NCBI RefSeq assembly: GCF_003143935.1 | Contig: NZ_QFRX01000001.1 | Span: 7,537,400 to 7,601,399 of the forward strand | Length of the DNA stretch: 64,000 bases | Reading direction: 5' to 3' | DNA from: Streptomyces sp. Act143 | Lineage (GTDB): Bacteria; Actinomycetota; Actinomycetes; Streptomycetales; Streptomycetaceae | In this document: piece after piece, positions 8,485-18,827 of the stretch | Numbering within the stretch: position 1 is the first letter of the stretch | Layout: each line of letters begins with the position of its first letter | Position numbers and translations under genes: made by a program | Notes under the pieces: generated by a model | The model's database searches: none | Told to the model about the DNA's origin: nothing | The model's input: the letters and a program-made list of their open reading frames with translations, nothing else

Positions 8485-8925
8485 TCAGGCGGTCACGGGT
8501 GTCTTCTCCGCAGCCGGGCGTTCGGCGCCGGCCGACGCGCGCCGGGCGAACAGCCGGTCGACGCCGAAGGCGCCGGAGCCGGTGAACACCAGCAGCAGGA
8601 AGGCCCAGCAGAACATCACCGAGGCCTCGCCGCCGTTCTCCATCGGCCACAGGGCCGCGGGCTGGTGGACCTTGAAGTACGCGTAGGCCATCGAGCCCGA
8701 GGCGAGGAACGCGGCGGCACGGGTGCCGAGGCCGAGCAGGACGAGGGGGCCGCCGATCAGCTGGATCATGGCCGCGTACCAGCCGGGCCAGGTGCCGGCC
8801 GGAATGCTGCTGCTACCGAGGACACCGAAGAGCGAGGCGGCGCCGTGGCAGGTGAAGAGCAGTCCGACGACGATACGGAACAGGCCGAGGACGTACGGCT
8901 GGGCGCTGTTGAGGCGTCCGGTCAT
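8485..8925 (-). CDS. DoxX-family membrane protein
   Basis: 146 residues with four transmembrane helices. Typical DoxX motifs are LGLFRIVVGLLFTCHGAASLFG, QLIGGPLVLLGLGTRAAAFLASGSMAYAYFKVH and ENGGEASVMFCWAFLLLVFTGSGAFGVD. The tail is a basic/Ala-rich cytosolic stretch. A GGAG ribosome site sits 9 nt before the ATG. Some DoxX proteins associate with thiol/redox or detoxification systems; the role here is open. The 279-nt region upstream holds the promoter but no gene that I can support. Confidence 0.88.
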   Translation of the reverse strand: MTGRLNSAQPYVLGLFRIVVGLLFTCHGAASLFGVLGSSSIPAGTWPGWYAAMIQLIGGPLVLLGLGTRAAAFLASGSMAYAYFKVHQPAALWPMENGGEASVMFCWAFLLLVFTGSGAFGVDRLFARRASAGAERPAAEKTPVTA

Positions 8926-9204
8926 GGGGGAGTACTCCTACGGTCGGACCGGTCCGTGGGGAGGACCGGTGTGGGGGACGGAACCGTGCGAGCACTCCAC
9001 GCTAGGTCGATCTCAGCAATGCTTGCAAGTTCAACATTTAGCCACGAGTTTTCCTCCCCTTGAGCTTCTGGTTCGCCGGTAGTCGCACGTGGCGCGGTAC
9101 GCAGGGCCTCCCGCGCCACCGTGTCGGCGCCCGAAAGCGTGACCGAATCCACGCCTCGCCGGGCGCCCGCCGGACAGCCCCTTGACGGCCGCCCCGTCCG
9201 TCAC

Positions 9205-10842
9205 TCAAGTGGCCGTGAGAGTGGACTCCTTCACCGTCCTCAGTGCGCCCTTCGCCCGCGCCTGCTCCAGCCGCAGCCCGGCCGAACGCCCCCGCAGCGT
9301 CAGGGTCATGAGCTGGTTGCCGAACCACGGCCCGCCCGTCCGCCGCCAGTTCACCGGCGGGCGCGGACAGCCGGCGTGACCGGCGAAACGGCGGCCCAGG
9401 AAGCGGGCCGCCGCACTCCAGCCGAACCGGAAACCGAGGCGCATGGACAGCGGGATGGAGTTGTGGACCGGGGAACAGGTCAGCTGAAGGACCCGGGCGT
9501 CCGGGCCGCCGGACCGCCAGGCCGGCTCGGCCACGTACGCGTGATGCACGTCCCCGGAGAGCACCAGGACCGTCGCCGGTGCCCCCGGCCCCGACCCCGC
9601 CTCGGCGATCAGCCCGGCCAGCGCGTCGAAGGAGGCGGGGAACGCCGCCCAGTGCTCCAGGTCGGCCCGGCGCCGCAGGTCCTCCCCGAACCGGGCCCAG
9701 CGCGCCCCGCGTTCGCCCCGGCACAGCGCCGCGTTCCACGTCTCGGCGTCGTGCACCAGGTGGGGCAGCAGCCAGGGCAGGGAGGTGCCGAGGAGGAGAT
9801 GGTCGTACGACTCCCGGTCGGCCAGGGCCTGTTCGCGCAGCCACTCCGCCTCGCCCGGGTCGAGCATCGCCCGGTGCTCCTCGTCGAGGACGCGGGCCGC
9901 CCGGGTGTCCACCATCAGCAGCCGTACCCTTCCGAAGTCCCGCCGGTAACTCCAGCGCACCGAGGACCGATCGGCGTCGGCCTTGCCGGCGAAGGCCCGC
10001 AACTCCTCGGTGCCGTCCGGTGTCCGGCGGACGGCGGCGTAGAGCGGGTCGGCGGCGAGCTCGTCCGGGGTGAGGTTGCCGAGGTGCTGGTGCACCCAGT
10101 ACGACATCAGGCCGCTCAGCAGCCGCTCCTGCCACCACGGGGTGGCCCGCATGTCCTCCAGCCAGGCAGCCGAGGTGTTCCAGTCGTCGATGACGTCGTG
10201 ATCGTCGAAGATCTGGCAACTGGGCACGGTGGACAGCAGCCAGCGCACCTCGGGGTCGAGCCACGACTCGTGGTAGAGGCGGGTGTACTCCTCATAGTCC
10301 GCGACCTGGCTGCCCGGGGGGTCGCGCAGATCGCGGCGGGCGGCGAGCCAGCGCCGGGTGGCCTCGGAGGTCTCGTCGGCGTAGACCTGGTCGCCCAGCA
10401 GCACCAGCACGTCCGGGCGTTCACCGTCCGGGTCGGCCGCGATCCGGGCCGCCAGGGTGTCCAGGGCGTCCGGGCCCACGGGGTCCTTCCCGCCGTCCGG
10501 CGGGGCCGCCCAGCGGCAGGAGCCGAAGGTGACACGGACGGTGTCGCCGTCGGCGGGGGCGCGGATCACCGACGCCGGGAACGGGGAGCCGGGCAGCGGC
10601 CACACCCGGGTGCCGTCCAGGAACACCTCGTACGGCTGCGAGGTCCCGGGGGTCAGGCCGGTCACCGGGATCAGGGCGTAGTGGTGGCCGGCGATCTGGA
10701 AGGTGCGGATCCCGCCGTGCGCGCCCTGCGCGCCCTGCGCTCCGCGCACCTCGGCGGTGCACGGACGGCTCGCCTCGACCCACACGGTCGCGGACGAGCC
10801 GTCGACATACCTGAGCAGCGGTCCCAACCGAAGTTCGGCCAC
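9205..10842 (-). CDS. PhoD-like alkaline phosphatase / metallophosphoesterase
   Basis: 545 residues from a GTG at 10842, with an excellent GGAGGAGG site upstream. N-terminal Fn3-like domain (LRYVDGSSATVWVEAS, GLTPGTSQPYEVFLDG), then the PhoD metallophosphatase core: VTFGSCRW, VLLGDQVYADE, QIFDDHDVIDDWN, LMVDTRAARV, TSLPWLLPHLVHDAE and VLSGDVHHAYVAE. These supply the Fe/Ca ligands of the family. Unlike secreted Streptomyces PhoD it has no Tat signal, so it is probably cytoplasmic. An A/Q-G-rich stretch (RGAQGAQGAHGG) from a small repeat lies near residue 35. Confidence 0.85.
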   Translation of the reverse strand: MAELRLGPLLRYVDGSSATVWVEASRPCTAEVRGAQGAQGAHGGIRTFQIAGHHYALIPVTGLTPGTSQPYEVFLDGTRVWPLPGSPFPASVIRAPADGDTVRVTFGSCRWAAPPDGGKDPVGPDALDTLAARIAADPDGERPDVLVLLGDQVYADETSEATRRWLAARRDLRDPPGSQVADYEEYTRLYHESWLDPEVRWLLSTVPSCQIFDDHDVIDDWNTSAAWLEDMRATPWWQERLLSGLMSYWVHQHLGNLTPDELAADPLYAAVRRTPDGTEELRAFAGKADADRSSVRWSYRRDFGRVRLLMVDTRAARVLDEEHRAMLDPGEAEWLREQALADRESYDHLLLGTSLPWLLPHLVHDAETWNAALCRGERGARWARFGEDLRRRADLEHWAAFPASFDALAGLIAEAGSGPGAPATVLVLSGDVHHAYVAEPAWRSGGPDARVLQLTCSPVHNSIPLSMRLGFRFGWSAAARFLGRRFAGHAGCPRPPVNWRRTGGPWFGNQLMTLTLRGRSAGLRLEQARAKGALRTVKESTLTAT

Positions 10843-10913
10843 GCGATCCTCCTCCGTCGCCCCGTACGGTACGGAACGACGGCGGCCGGTGGGGAGGTTC
10901 CGTCGTTGAATCG

Positions 10914-11558
10914 TCAGCAGTTGGCGAGGTAGCTCGTCAGCGCGCTCTTCTCGGCGGAGTCGACCGAGAGGTCGTAGTAGTACTTCACCTGGACCCAGGC
11001 GCGGACGTAGGTGCAGCGGTACGAGGTGACCGACGGCATCCAGGTGGCCGGGTCCTGGTCGCCCTTGGCCTGGTTGACGTTGTCGGTGACCGCGATGAGC
11101 TGCGGGCGGGTCAGGTCGTTGGCGAAGGCCTGGCGCTGCGAGGTGGTCCAGGCGCTGGCACCGGAGTCCCAGGCCTCGGCGAGCGGCACCAGGTGGTCGA
11201 TGTCGAGGTCGGAGGCGGCGGTCCAGGTCGCGCCGTCGTAGGGGGAGTACCAGCTGCCGCTGGTGGCGGCGCAGGAGGAGTCGGTGACGACGTTGGAGCC
11301 GTCGCGCTTGAGGACCGTCTCGCGGGTGTTGCAGGTGCCGGAGATGGTGATCCAGTGCGGGAAGAGGTCGCGGTTGTAGCCGGTGCGGTCCTCGGTCGCC
11401 ACGGTGAGCGAGGCGAGGTAGGTGCGGGCGGTGGCGGCGCTGACCGGCGTCGGGAGGGCGGCGGAGGCGGTCGGGCCGTTGAAAAGTCCGACCGAGGCTA
11501 TGAGACCGGTGAACGCCGCGAGTATGCTCAGCCGTCGACGCGCGTAGAACTTCGGCAT
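10914..11558 (-). CDS. Secreted HNH (DUF1524/GmrSD C-type) nuclease
   Basis: 214 residues. An N-terminal signal peptide (MPKFYARRRLSILAAFTGLIASVGLFNG, cleavage after TASA) leads to a catalytic domain with DLDIDHLVPLAEAWDSGAS (the DHxVPL ββα-metal motif), RQAFANDL and DNVNQAKGDQDPATWMP. This matches the extracellular HNH DNases of Streptomyces that scavenge DNA. Cys pairs at CNTRE/SSCAA and YRCTY/LANC suggest two disulfides. GGGAGTTCGC gives the ribosome site. A long, AT-richer upstream region separates it from the divergent riboswitch unit. Confidence 0.9.
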   Translation of the reverse strand: MPKFYARRRLSILAAFTGLIASVGLFNGPTASAALPTPVSAATARTYLASLTVATEDRTGYNRDLFPHWITISGTCNTRETVLKRDGSNVVTDSSCAATSGSWYSPYDGATWTAASDLDIDHLVPLAEAWDSGASAWTTSQRQAFANDLTRPQLIAVTDNVNQAKGDQDPATWMPSVTSYRCTYVRAWVQVKYYYDLSVDSAEKSALTSYLANC

Positions 11559-11711
11559 GCGAACTCCCTTGGGGGGTGGGGGTGTTGGGGCGTGCGGGCG
11601 AAGGAATGCTCGCCTCGCCGCGTTGCGGGGAGGTGTGCGCCGGGTGAGAAGTTAGTGACGTGTGCATGACACGACAAGATGTACGGCGAAATGATCTCGT
11701 ATGATGGATGG

Positions 11712-11882
11712 CGTTGAAGGGGAGTAGCTCTTCGCCGGACCGTCGACATACTGCTCAGCTCGTCTGAGCCGGCGCCCGGAGGCAGGTTCCTCGCGGACCT
11801 CGCCAGCGAGACCTTCGGCCTGCAGTGCACTGACTGTGTGCTGCCGTGCCGAGGTGTCTTTTTTACGCGGTAACACTCTCGG
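11712..11882 (+). promoter_or_regulatory. yybP-ykoY (Mn2+) riboswitch with expression platform
   Basis: Conserved aptamer blocks appear in the right order: GAAGGGGAGTAGCTC (from 11716), CGTCGACATACTG (11741), GCCGGCGCCCGGAGGCA (11768) and CCAGCGAGACCTTC (to 11816). GAAGG (11716-11720) pairs with CCTTC (11812-11816) as P1. These are the hallmarks of RF00080, which senses Mn2+. Downstream are two hairpins that could be alternatives: 11822-11844 (GCAGTGCAC/GTGTGCTGC) and 11849-11882 (CCGAGGTGT/ACAC-T-CTCGG, with T6 in its loop). The second ends 21 nt before the ribosome site of the GDT1 gene, so control may be translational or by termination. Confidence 0.85.
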
Positions 11883-11910
11883 TGGGGCAGCCCCGACCGA
11901 TTGAGGAACC

Positions 11911-12492
11911 TTGATCAGCATCACCGTGACCGCCGTCGTCTTCGGCGTCGTCTTCCTCGCCGAGCTGCCGGACAAGACGGCCCTGGCCGGGCTCGTGCTC
12001 GGCACCCGCTACCGCGCGTCCTACGTCTTCGCCGGTGTCGCCGCCGCCTTCGCGCTCCATGTCGCGCTCGCCGTGGCGGCGGGCAGCGTGCTCACGCTGC
12101 TGCCGCAGCAGGTCGTGCACGCGGTGACGGGTGTGCTGTTCCTCGGCGGCGCGGCGGTGCTGCTGCGGAAGAAGGACGACGGTGACGAGGAGATCCGGCG
12201 CCCCGCGAACCAGTCCTTCTGGAAGGTCGCCGGGGCCGGTTTCATGCTCATCCTGGTCGCCGAGTTCGGTGACCTGACGCAGATCATGACCGCGAATCTC
12301 GCGGCGCGTTACGACGACCCGCTGTCCGTCGGACTGGGTGCCGTGCTCGCGCTCTGGTCCGTGGCCGGGCTCGGCATCGTCGGCGGAAAGGCCCTGATGA
12401 AGCGGGTGCCGCTGCGCCTCATCACCAAGATCGCGGCCGCACTGATGACGGCCCTCGGGCTGTGGAGCCTGTGGGAGGCCGTGAGCGCGTGA
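11911..12492 (+). CDS. TMEM165/GDT1-family cation (Mn2+) exporter
   Basis: 193 residues, six transmembrane helices in two homologous halves. Each half carries the family motif E-x-G-D-K/R-T type: AELPDKTAL (residues about 18-26) and AEFGDLTQI (about 122-130). The start is a TTG (LISITVTAVVFG) with GAGGAA just upstream; GTG 15 nt later is an alternative. The family moves Mn2+/Ca2+ out of the cytosol, which fits the Mn2+ riboswitch in its leader: high Mn2+ would switch on efflux. Confidence 0.9.
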   Translation: MISITVTAVVFGVVFLAELPDKTALAGLVLGTRYRASYVFAGVAAAFALHVALAVAAGSVLTLLPQQVVHAVTGVLFLGGAAVLLRKKDDGDEEIRRPANQSFWKVAGAGFMLILVAEFGDLTQIMTANLAARYDDPLSVGLGAVLALWSVAGLGIVGGKALMKRVPLRLITKIAAALMTALGLWSLWEAVSA

Positions 12493-12656
12493 GCTGAACG
12501 GCCGGTGAACTGTTCCGGGAGGCGGTGGCGGGATCATGGTCGCGTTTTGTACCGTAGAGAAACAAAGTGGCTCCCGCCCGTTTTCCCTGACCGGCGGGCG
12601 GGGCCGCCTTGTCCCGCCGGGCGACCCCCGGCGTTCCCCGCGCCCTGGAGCTGCCG

Positions 12657-13325
12657 ATGACGGCCACCGTCGTGCCCACCGTGCTGACCGCCCGCGCCCT
12701 CCTGCTGGACATGGACGGCACCCTCGTGAACTCCGACGTCGTCGTCGAGCGCTGCTGGCGGCGCTGGGCCGAGCGGCACGGACTGGACGGCGACGAGGTC
12801 ATGAAGGTCGTCCACGGGCGGCAGGGGTACGCCTCCATGGCCCTGCTGCTGCCCGACCGGCCGATGGCGCACAACCACGCGGACAACGCGCGCATGCTCG
12901 CCGAGGAGACCGCCGACATGGACGGCGTGGTGGCGATCCCCGGCGCCGAGGCGTTCCTCGCCTCGCTCGCCGGGCTTCCGCACGCCCTGGTGACCTCCGC
13001 GGACGTCGCCCTGTCCACCGCGCGCATGGCCGCGGCGGGCCTGGCCCTGCCCGAGGTGCGGATCACCGCCGAGAGCGTCGGCGCCAGCAAGCCCGACCCC
13101 GAGGGGTTCCTCAAGGGGGCCGCGGAACTCGGTGTGGCCCCCTCGGAGTGCGTGGTGTTCGAGGACTCCGGGGCGGGAATCGCCGCCGGGCGCGCCGCCG
13201 GGATGCAGGTGGTGGGGGTCGGACCGCGCGCCGACTTCCACGAGCCGGACGTGGTGGTGCGGGACCTGACGCAGGTGCGCGTGGCGGCCGGGCCCGGCGG
13301 GGAGATCCGGCTGTACGTGGGGTGA
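12657..13325 (+). CDS. HAD-superfamily phosphatase, GPP/phosphoglycolate type
   Basis: 222 residues from ATG 12657 (MTATVVPTVLTARALLLDMDGTLVNSD). HAD motif I is LLLDMDGTLVNSD with the DxD pair. Motif II is ALVTSAD, motif III is the Lys in SKPDPEGF, and motif IV is VFEDSGAGIAAGRAAGM. The alpha-helical cap (residues about 30-95, VHGRQGYASM) is like glycerol-3-phosphatase/DOG phosphatases and beta-phosphoglucomutases. Substrate probably a small sugar or polyol phosphate. A TTG start 16 codons upstream is less likely. A short promoter-like stretch (12537-12575) precedes it. Confidence 0.85.
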   Translation: MTATVVPTVLTARALLLDMDGTLVNSDVVVERCWRRWAERHGLDGDEVMKVVHGRQGYASMALLLPDRPMAHNHADNARMLAEETADMDGVVAIPGAEAFLASLAGLPHALVTSADVALSTARMAAAGLALPEVRITAESVGASKPDPEGFLKGAAELGVAPSECVVFEDSGAGIAAGRAAGMQVVGVGPRADFHEPDVVVRDLTQVRVAAGPGGEIRLYVG

Positions 13326-13364
13326 CCGGCGGGCTGTGCGGCGCTGTCGGGGTTCGGCGGGCCG

Positions 13365-14312
13365 TTACGGCTCCGTCGTCTCCGACTCCAGCGCCTCCCT
13401 CGTCGCCAGGTCGTAGACCCCGTACTGCTCCACCTTGATGCCCCGCGCCCACTGGTAGCGGGTCACCGCGTCCTCGACGCCCTCGTTGTACCGGCCGCCC
13501 GCCTTCCTCGTGTAGAGGCCGAGCTGGGTCAGGCGCAGTTCCAGTTCCACGACCTCCTCGCCCTGCGAGCCGCGGCGCAGCACCGGCGGGTCGGTCTCCT
13601 GACCGTTGCCGATGGTGTTCTGCGTGCTGGTCGGGGCGGCCGACGCCGGGGTCGACGCCGGTGCGGTGGAGGCCGACGGGGTCGGGGAGGCGCTGGATCG
13701 CGACGGGGACGGGGACGCGGACGCCGACGCCGACGGGCTCTCCCCGGCGGACGGGGGCGCCGAGGTCGGCCGGGCCGAGGCCGCGCTCGTCTGCGCGGAC
13801 GCCCGCGCCGAGCTGGTGGAAGCGTCCGGGACGCTCGCCCGGACCTCCTTCGGCAGTGCGGTGTCACGCTCGGGGGTGTCGTACGAGAGCAGGCCGCTCG
13901 CCAGGCCCGCCGCCGCGATCACCGCCACCAGGGCGCCGGCCGCGGCCAGGACCAGGGTGCGGCGGTTGCGGGAGATGCGGGAGCGGGGCTCGTCCGGAGC
14001 GCTCTCGTGCTCCGGGGTGGTGTCGAAGAGGCTCAGATCCGTGGTGCTGGGCGGCGGCGGCACGGATATCGGGCGCAACGGCATCGTCGCGTCGGGCACC
14101 GGGGCCGGGGCTTCGGGCTCCCTGCCCTCGGACTCCAGGTCGACGTAGGGACGTATCCGCAGCGGATCGAAGTCCTCCGCCGCCGCCTGCTCCGCCTCGC
14201 GCGCGTCGCGCAGGGCGTCGGACGCCCGCTGCGTGCAGCCGCAGGACGGGGTGTTGTCGACCCCTCTGGGTGCCCCGCATTCCGGGCACTGGTGGCCCGT
14301 CGACTCCGCCAT
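13365..14312 (-). CDS. Membrane-anchored peptidoglycan-binding-domain protein
   Basis: 315 residues. The N-terminus has a zinc-ribbon-like stretch (HQCPECGAPRGVDNTPSCGCTQ), then an acidic linker, one transmembrane helix (TLVLAAAGALVAVIAAAGLASGLLSY, about residues 118-143), a Ser/Ala/Pro low-complexity wall-spanning segment, and a C-terminal PG_binding_1 domain (VLRRGSQGEEVVELELRLTQLGLYTRKAGGRYNEGVEDAVTRYQ). So the ribbon is cytoplasmic and the peptidoglycan-binding part is outside. The ATG has GGGAGG upstream. This topology is common in Streptomyces; the role may be sensing or anchoring at the wall. The Ser/Ala segment is repetitive DNA. Confidence 0.85.
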   Translation of the reverse strand: MAESTGHQCPECGAPRGVDNTPSCGCTQRASDALRDAREAEQAAAEDFDPLRIRPYVDLESEGREPEAPAPVPDATMPLRPISVPPPPSTTDLSLFDTTPEHESAPDEPRSRISRNRRTLVLAAAGALVAVIAAAGLASGLLSYDTPERDTALPKEVRASVPDASTSSARASAQTSAASARPTSAPPSAGESPSASASASPSPSRSSASPTPSASTAPASTPASAAPTSTQNTIGNGQETDPPVLRRGSQGEEVVELELRLTQLGLYTRKAGGRYNEGVEDAVTRYQWARGIKVEQYGVYDLATREALESETTEP

Positions 14313-14451
14313 GTGTGCGTCCCTCCCCTCGCGAACTCCAGAGATTATGCAGAACCTCTTCACACACGTCTCCCACCCACCCCGGAACAACGGCTTCCAA
14401 CAGGACTCGACAGGCCATAAGTGGTCACACCGACCACGATGGAAGTCGTAA

Positions 14452-16681
<2,230 letters not shown>

Positions 16682-16700
16682 TGCGGCTCTCGTCGGCCGG

Positions 16701-16730
16701 CCCGCCGTAGCGCGCTGCGGCGCGGCGGGG
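16701..16730. terminator. Hairpin terminator between convergent genes
   Basis: CCCGCCG (16701-16707) pairs with CGGCGGG (16723-16729), with an inner GCGC/GCGC extension. It touches the stop codon of the GNAT gene (16731) and follows the tandem repeats after the MFS gene. No T-run follows, as is usual in Streptomyces. Confidence 0.6.
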
Positions 16731-17219
16731 CTACAGGTTCTTGGTGAACCAGTGCTCCGCGTATCTGTCGTCGTTGTGCGGGGGCGTCTCGGTGTAGCCC
16801 AGGCGCGTGTACAGGGCTCTGGCCTCTGTCAGGTCGTGGCGCGTGTCCAGGATCATGCGGGTGGCTCCCAGGGCGCGGGCCGCGTTCTCCGCCGCCGCCA
16901 CCAGGAGTTGGGCGCCGCCCCTGCCGCGCAGCGACGGCCGGACGAACACTCGCTTCAGTTCGGCCGTCGCCGGGTCGAGCAGGCGTACGCCCGCAGTGCC
17001 CGCCGCGTCGCCCGCGAAGCGGGCCACCAGCAACCGGCCGCTCGGCGGCGTCAGTTCGGACCAGTCCGCGCGGGCGATCTCGCGTTCCAGTTCCTCCGGT
17101 GCCGTGCGGCGGTTCTCGTGGCGGAGGTAGTAGCGGTCGCTGACCTCCGTGTAGTACGCGCGCCACAGGGCCACTGCGGCGGGGGAGTCGAAGGGTTCCG
17201 GAGTGACGGTCCAGGTCAT
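16731..17219 (-). CDS. GNAT-family N-acetyltransferase
   Basis: 162 residues from ATG 17219 (MTWTVTPEPFDSPAAVAL); another ATG three codons upstream is possible and neither has a clear ribosome site, so the mRNA may be leaderless. The acetyl-CoA binding motif A is LKRVFVRPSLRGRGGAQLLVAAAENAARALG (V-x-P-x-x-R-G-R-G-x-G/A), preceded by the beta-strand TAGVRLLDPATAE and followed by ARALYTRLGYTETPP. Substrate unknown. Confidence 0.88.
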   Translation of the reverse strand: MTWTVTPEPFDSPAAVALWRAYYTEVSDRYYLRHENRRTAPEELEREIARADWSELTPPSGRLLVARFAGDAAGTAGVRLLDPATAELKRVFVRPSLRGRGGAQLLVAAAENAARALGATRMILDTRHDLTEARALYTRLGYTETPPHNDDRYAEHWFTKNL

Positions 17220-17313
17220 GGGCGCCATTGTCGGGCGGGGCGTGGGGCGGGCCGCAAGCGGATATCTGGGGGCGGGCCCGTTTGAGGGGGATGCTCGGGG
17301 CTACTCGTGGCGC

Positions 17314-17982
17314 ATGACAACTGGCGTGATCATCGCTCTGATCGTGATCGTGGCGGCCGTCGTCGTGGTGGCGGTCGTCCTGGCCCGGCGCCGGCCCGGT
17401 GGGCGGGACCTGAAGCGGCGCTTCGGGCCCGAGTACGACCGGGCCGTCGCCCGGCACGACGGGGACTCCCAGGCCGCCGAGCGCGAGCTCGCCGAGCGCG
17501 TGGACAAGCACGGGTCGCTGCGGGAGCGGGACCTGGAGCCCGCGCAGCGGCAGCAGTACGAGGCACGGTGGGCCGCCGCCCAGGAGCGGTTCGTCGAGTC
17601 GCCCCGCGAGGCGGTGAGCGAGGCGGACCGGCTGCTCGGTGAGGTGGCCGGGGCCCGCGGCTTCCCCGACGGGGGGCAGTACGAGGAGCAGCTCGCCGCC
17701 CTGTCCGTGCACCACGCGCACCATGTGCACGGCTACCGGCGGGTGCACCGCGTGGCCCACACGCGCGGCGGCACCGAGGACGGTGCGCGGGGCGGCACCG
17801 AGGAGATGCGCGAGGCCATGGTCGAGGCCCGGGCCCTGTTCGAGGAGCTCGTGGGGTCCGGTGGCCGGCGGGAGCGGGGGCGCGAGTCGGCGGCCCCGTC
17901 CGGCGACGCCCGGCACGCGCGCGACGACGGCCACGGTCATCTGCCGTGGACGTTCACCCGGCGTCAGGCGAAGGGGAGTTGA
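17314..17982 (+). CDS. Membrane-anchored coiled-coil protein, pair member 1
   Basis: 222 residues. One N-terminal transmembrane helix (GVIIALIVIVAAVVVVAVVLARR) is followed by a charged helical domain with FGPEYDRAV, ELAERVDKHGSLRERDL, RWAAAQERFVESPREAVSEADRLLGEV and a His-rich segment (VHHAHHVHGYRRVHRVAHT). The block RFxExPxxAVxEADxLL is shared with the next gene (VDGPRAAVEEADHVLEEV), so the two are paralogous modules. Function unknown; Streptomyces-wide. Only 5 nt separate the genes, so one operon. Confidence 0.8.
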   Translation: MTTGVIIALIVIVAAVVVVAVVLARRRPGGRDLKRRFGPEYDRAVARHDGDSQAAERELAERVDKHGSLRERDLEPAQRQQYEARWAAAQERFVESPREAVSEADRLLGEVAGARGFPDGGQYEEQLAALSVHHAHHVHGYRRVHRVAHTRGGTEDGARGGTEEMREAMVEARALFEELVGSGGRRERGRESAAPSGDARHARDDGHGHLPWTFTRRQAKGS

Positions 17983-17987
17983 GAGGC

Positions 17988-18455
17988 ATGACGGACGCCA
18001 TGAGCGGTCGGGGCGCCGAGGGCGCTCCGCGGAGTGACGGGTCGCCCCTGGTGGCGGGGCACGAAGGGCGGGGCGGCTCCGGGAACGAGCGGGAGAAGGC
18101 CGCCGTGGTGGCGAGCCACGAGGCCGCGGGACGCGAGGCCCACCGCGGGCGGCTGCTGGCCGACGAGCAGTGCGACAAGCTCACCGGGCAGCTGCAGCAC
18201 GCGGTGACCGGATTCGTGGACGGGCCCCGGGCCGCCGTCGAGGAGGCCGACCACGTGCTGGAGGAGGTCGCCGCCCGCTTCACGGACGCCATGGCCCAGC
18301 GGCGGCGCACCCTGCGCCAGTCCTGGCAGGGTGCCGACCACGGCGACGGCAAGCCGATGACCGGCGACTCCGGCTCCGCCTCCGGCGACACCGAGCAGCT
18401 CCGGCTCGCCCTGCGTGACTACCGCGAGCTCACGGAGCGGCTACTGCGCCTCTGA
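17988..18455 (+). CDS. Coiled-coil protein, pair member 2 (soluble)
   Basis: 155 residues, start ATG with GAGAGG 1-2 nt upstream. Sequence: charged Gly-rich N-terminus, then helix RLLADEQCDKLTGQLQHAVTGFVDGPRAAVEEADHVLEEVAARFTDAMAQRRRTLRQSWQ, and a C-terminal helix ELTERLLRL. The VxGPRxAVxEADxVLEEV block matches the upstream gene (FVESPREAVSEADRLLGEV), but this protein has no membrane helix. The two probably bind each other. The 3' end overlaps the end of the broken DUF1992 gene on the opposite strand by 15 nt. Confidence 0.8.
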   Translation: MTDAMSGRGAEGAPRSDGSPLVAGHEGRGGSGNEREKAAVVASHEAAGREAHRGRLLADEQCDKLTGQLQHAVTGFVDGPRAAVEEADHVLEEVAARFTDAMAQRRRTLRQSWQGADHGDGKPMTGDSGSASGDTEQLRLALRDYRELTERLLRL

Positions 18456-18724
18456 GCCCGTCGCCCCCGAGTCCGCCGCCCGGCGCTCCCGCCACTGGCG
18501 TACGACCTCTTCCACGTCGTACGGCTTCATACCCAGCGGGGGGCCGGGCGGCGGCCTGAACATCATGTCGCGGATCTTGACGTTGACGTCGGTGATCAGC
18601 TTGCGGACCGCACGTTCGGACGGGGCCGCGTACGCCGCGGCCAGGGTGTCCCCCACTCTCAACTTCGTTCGAGCGGGGGGACCCCCATCTCGAACGGGAC
18701 GCCGGGTGGCTTTCGCTCGGTCAT
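18441..18724 (-). pseudogene. DUF1992 (DnaJ-C28-type) gene broken by a repeat-associated replacement
   Basis: The 5' fragment (from ATG 18724) reads MTERKPPGVPFE, the normal start of Streptomyces DUF1992 proteins. It then enters MGVPPLERS followed by a TGA. The 3' fragment, one frame away, reads LAAAYAAPSERAVRKLITDV and PPGPPLGMKPYDVEEVVRQW, the conserved DUF1992 C-terminus. The whole middle (the usual WVxRQIREAxERGxFDxLPGxGKPL part, roughly 60 codons) is missing, and the junction is filled by a 40-bp palindromic repeat. So the gene suffered a deletion plus repeat insertion and a frameshift. A longer frame reaching 18788 is only chance extension. Confidence 0.75.
18648..18687. repeat. Streptomyces-type 40-bp palindromic repeat inside the DUF1992 remnant
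   Basis: GTCCCCC (18648-18654) pairs with GGGGGAC (18676-18682), enclosing ACTCTCAACTTCGTTCGAGC. I know near-identical elements (TCCCCCACTCTCGGCTTCG... GAGCGGGGGGACCCCCA type) as frequent intergenic repeats of Streptomyces genomes; the copy number is not checked here. It is the only copy that I see in this window and sits exactly at the frame break. Confidence 0.7.
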
Positions 18725-18827
18725 GAGTCCATTGTGCCGGACGCGATGGGGCCGGGCGATTTATCATGCGGCCGCTGTGCAAGGACACTTGCTCAGGAAC
18801 GGTTCAGGAACTGCAAAGGGAGCGCAC

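Noticed and set aside
9205-11667. A single 820-residue minus-strand protein spanning the PhoD and nuclease genes.
   Set aside because: The upper third is out of frame with the nuclease and is its shadow; the PhoD gene has its own GTG with an excellent ribosome site at 10842.
18655-18788. N-terminal extension of the DUF1992 C-terminal fragment to an ATG at 18788.
   Set aside because: It passes through the palindromic repeat in the wrong frame and does not match DUF1992; the true start (18724) is in another frame.
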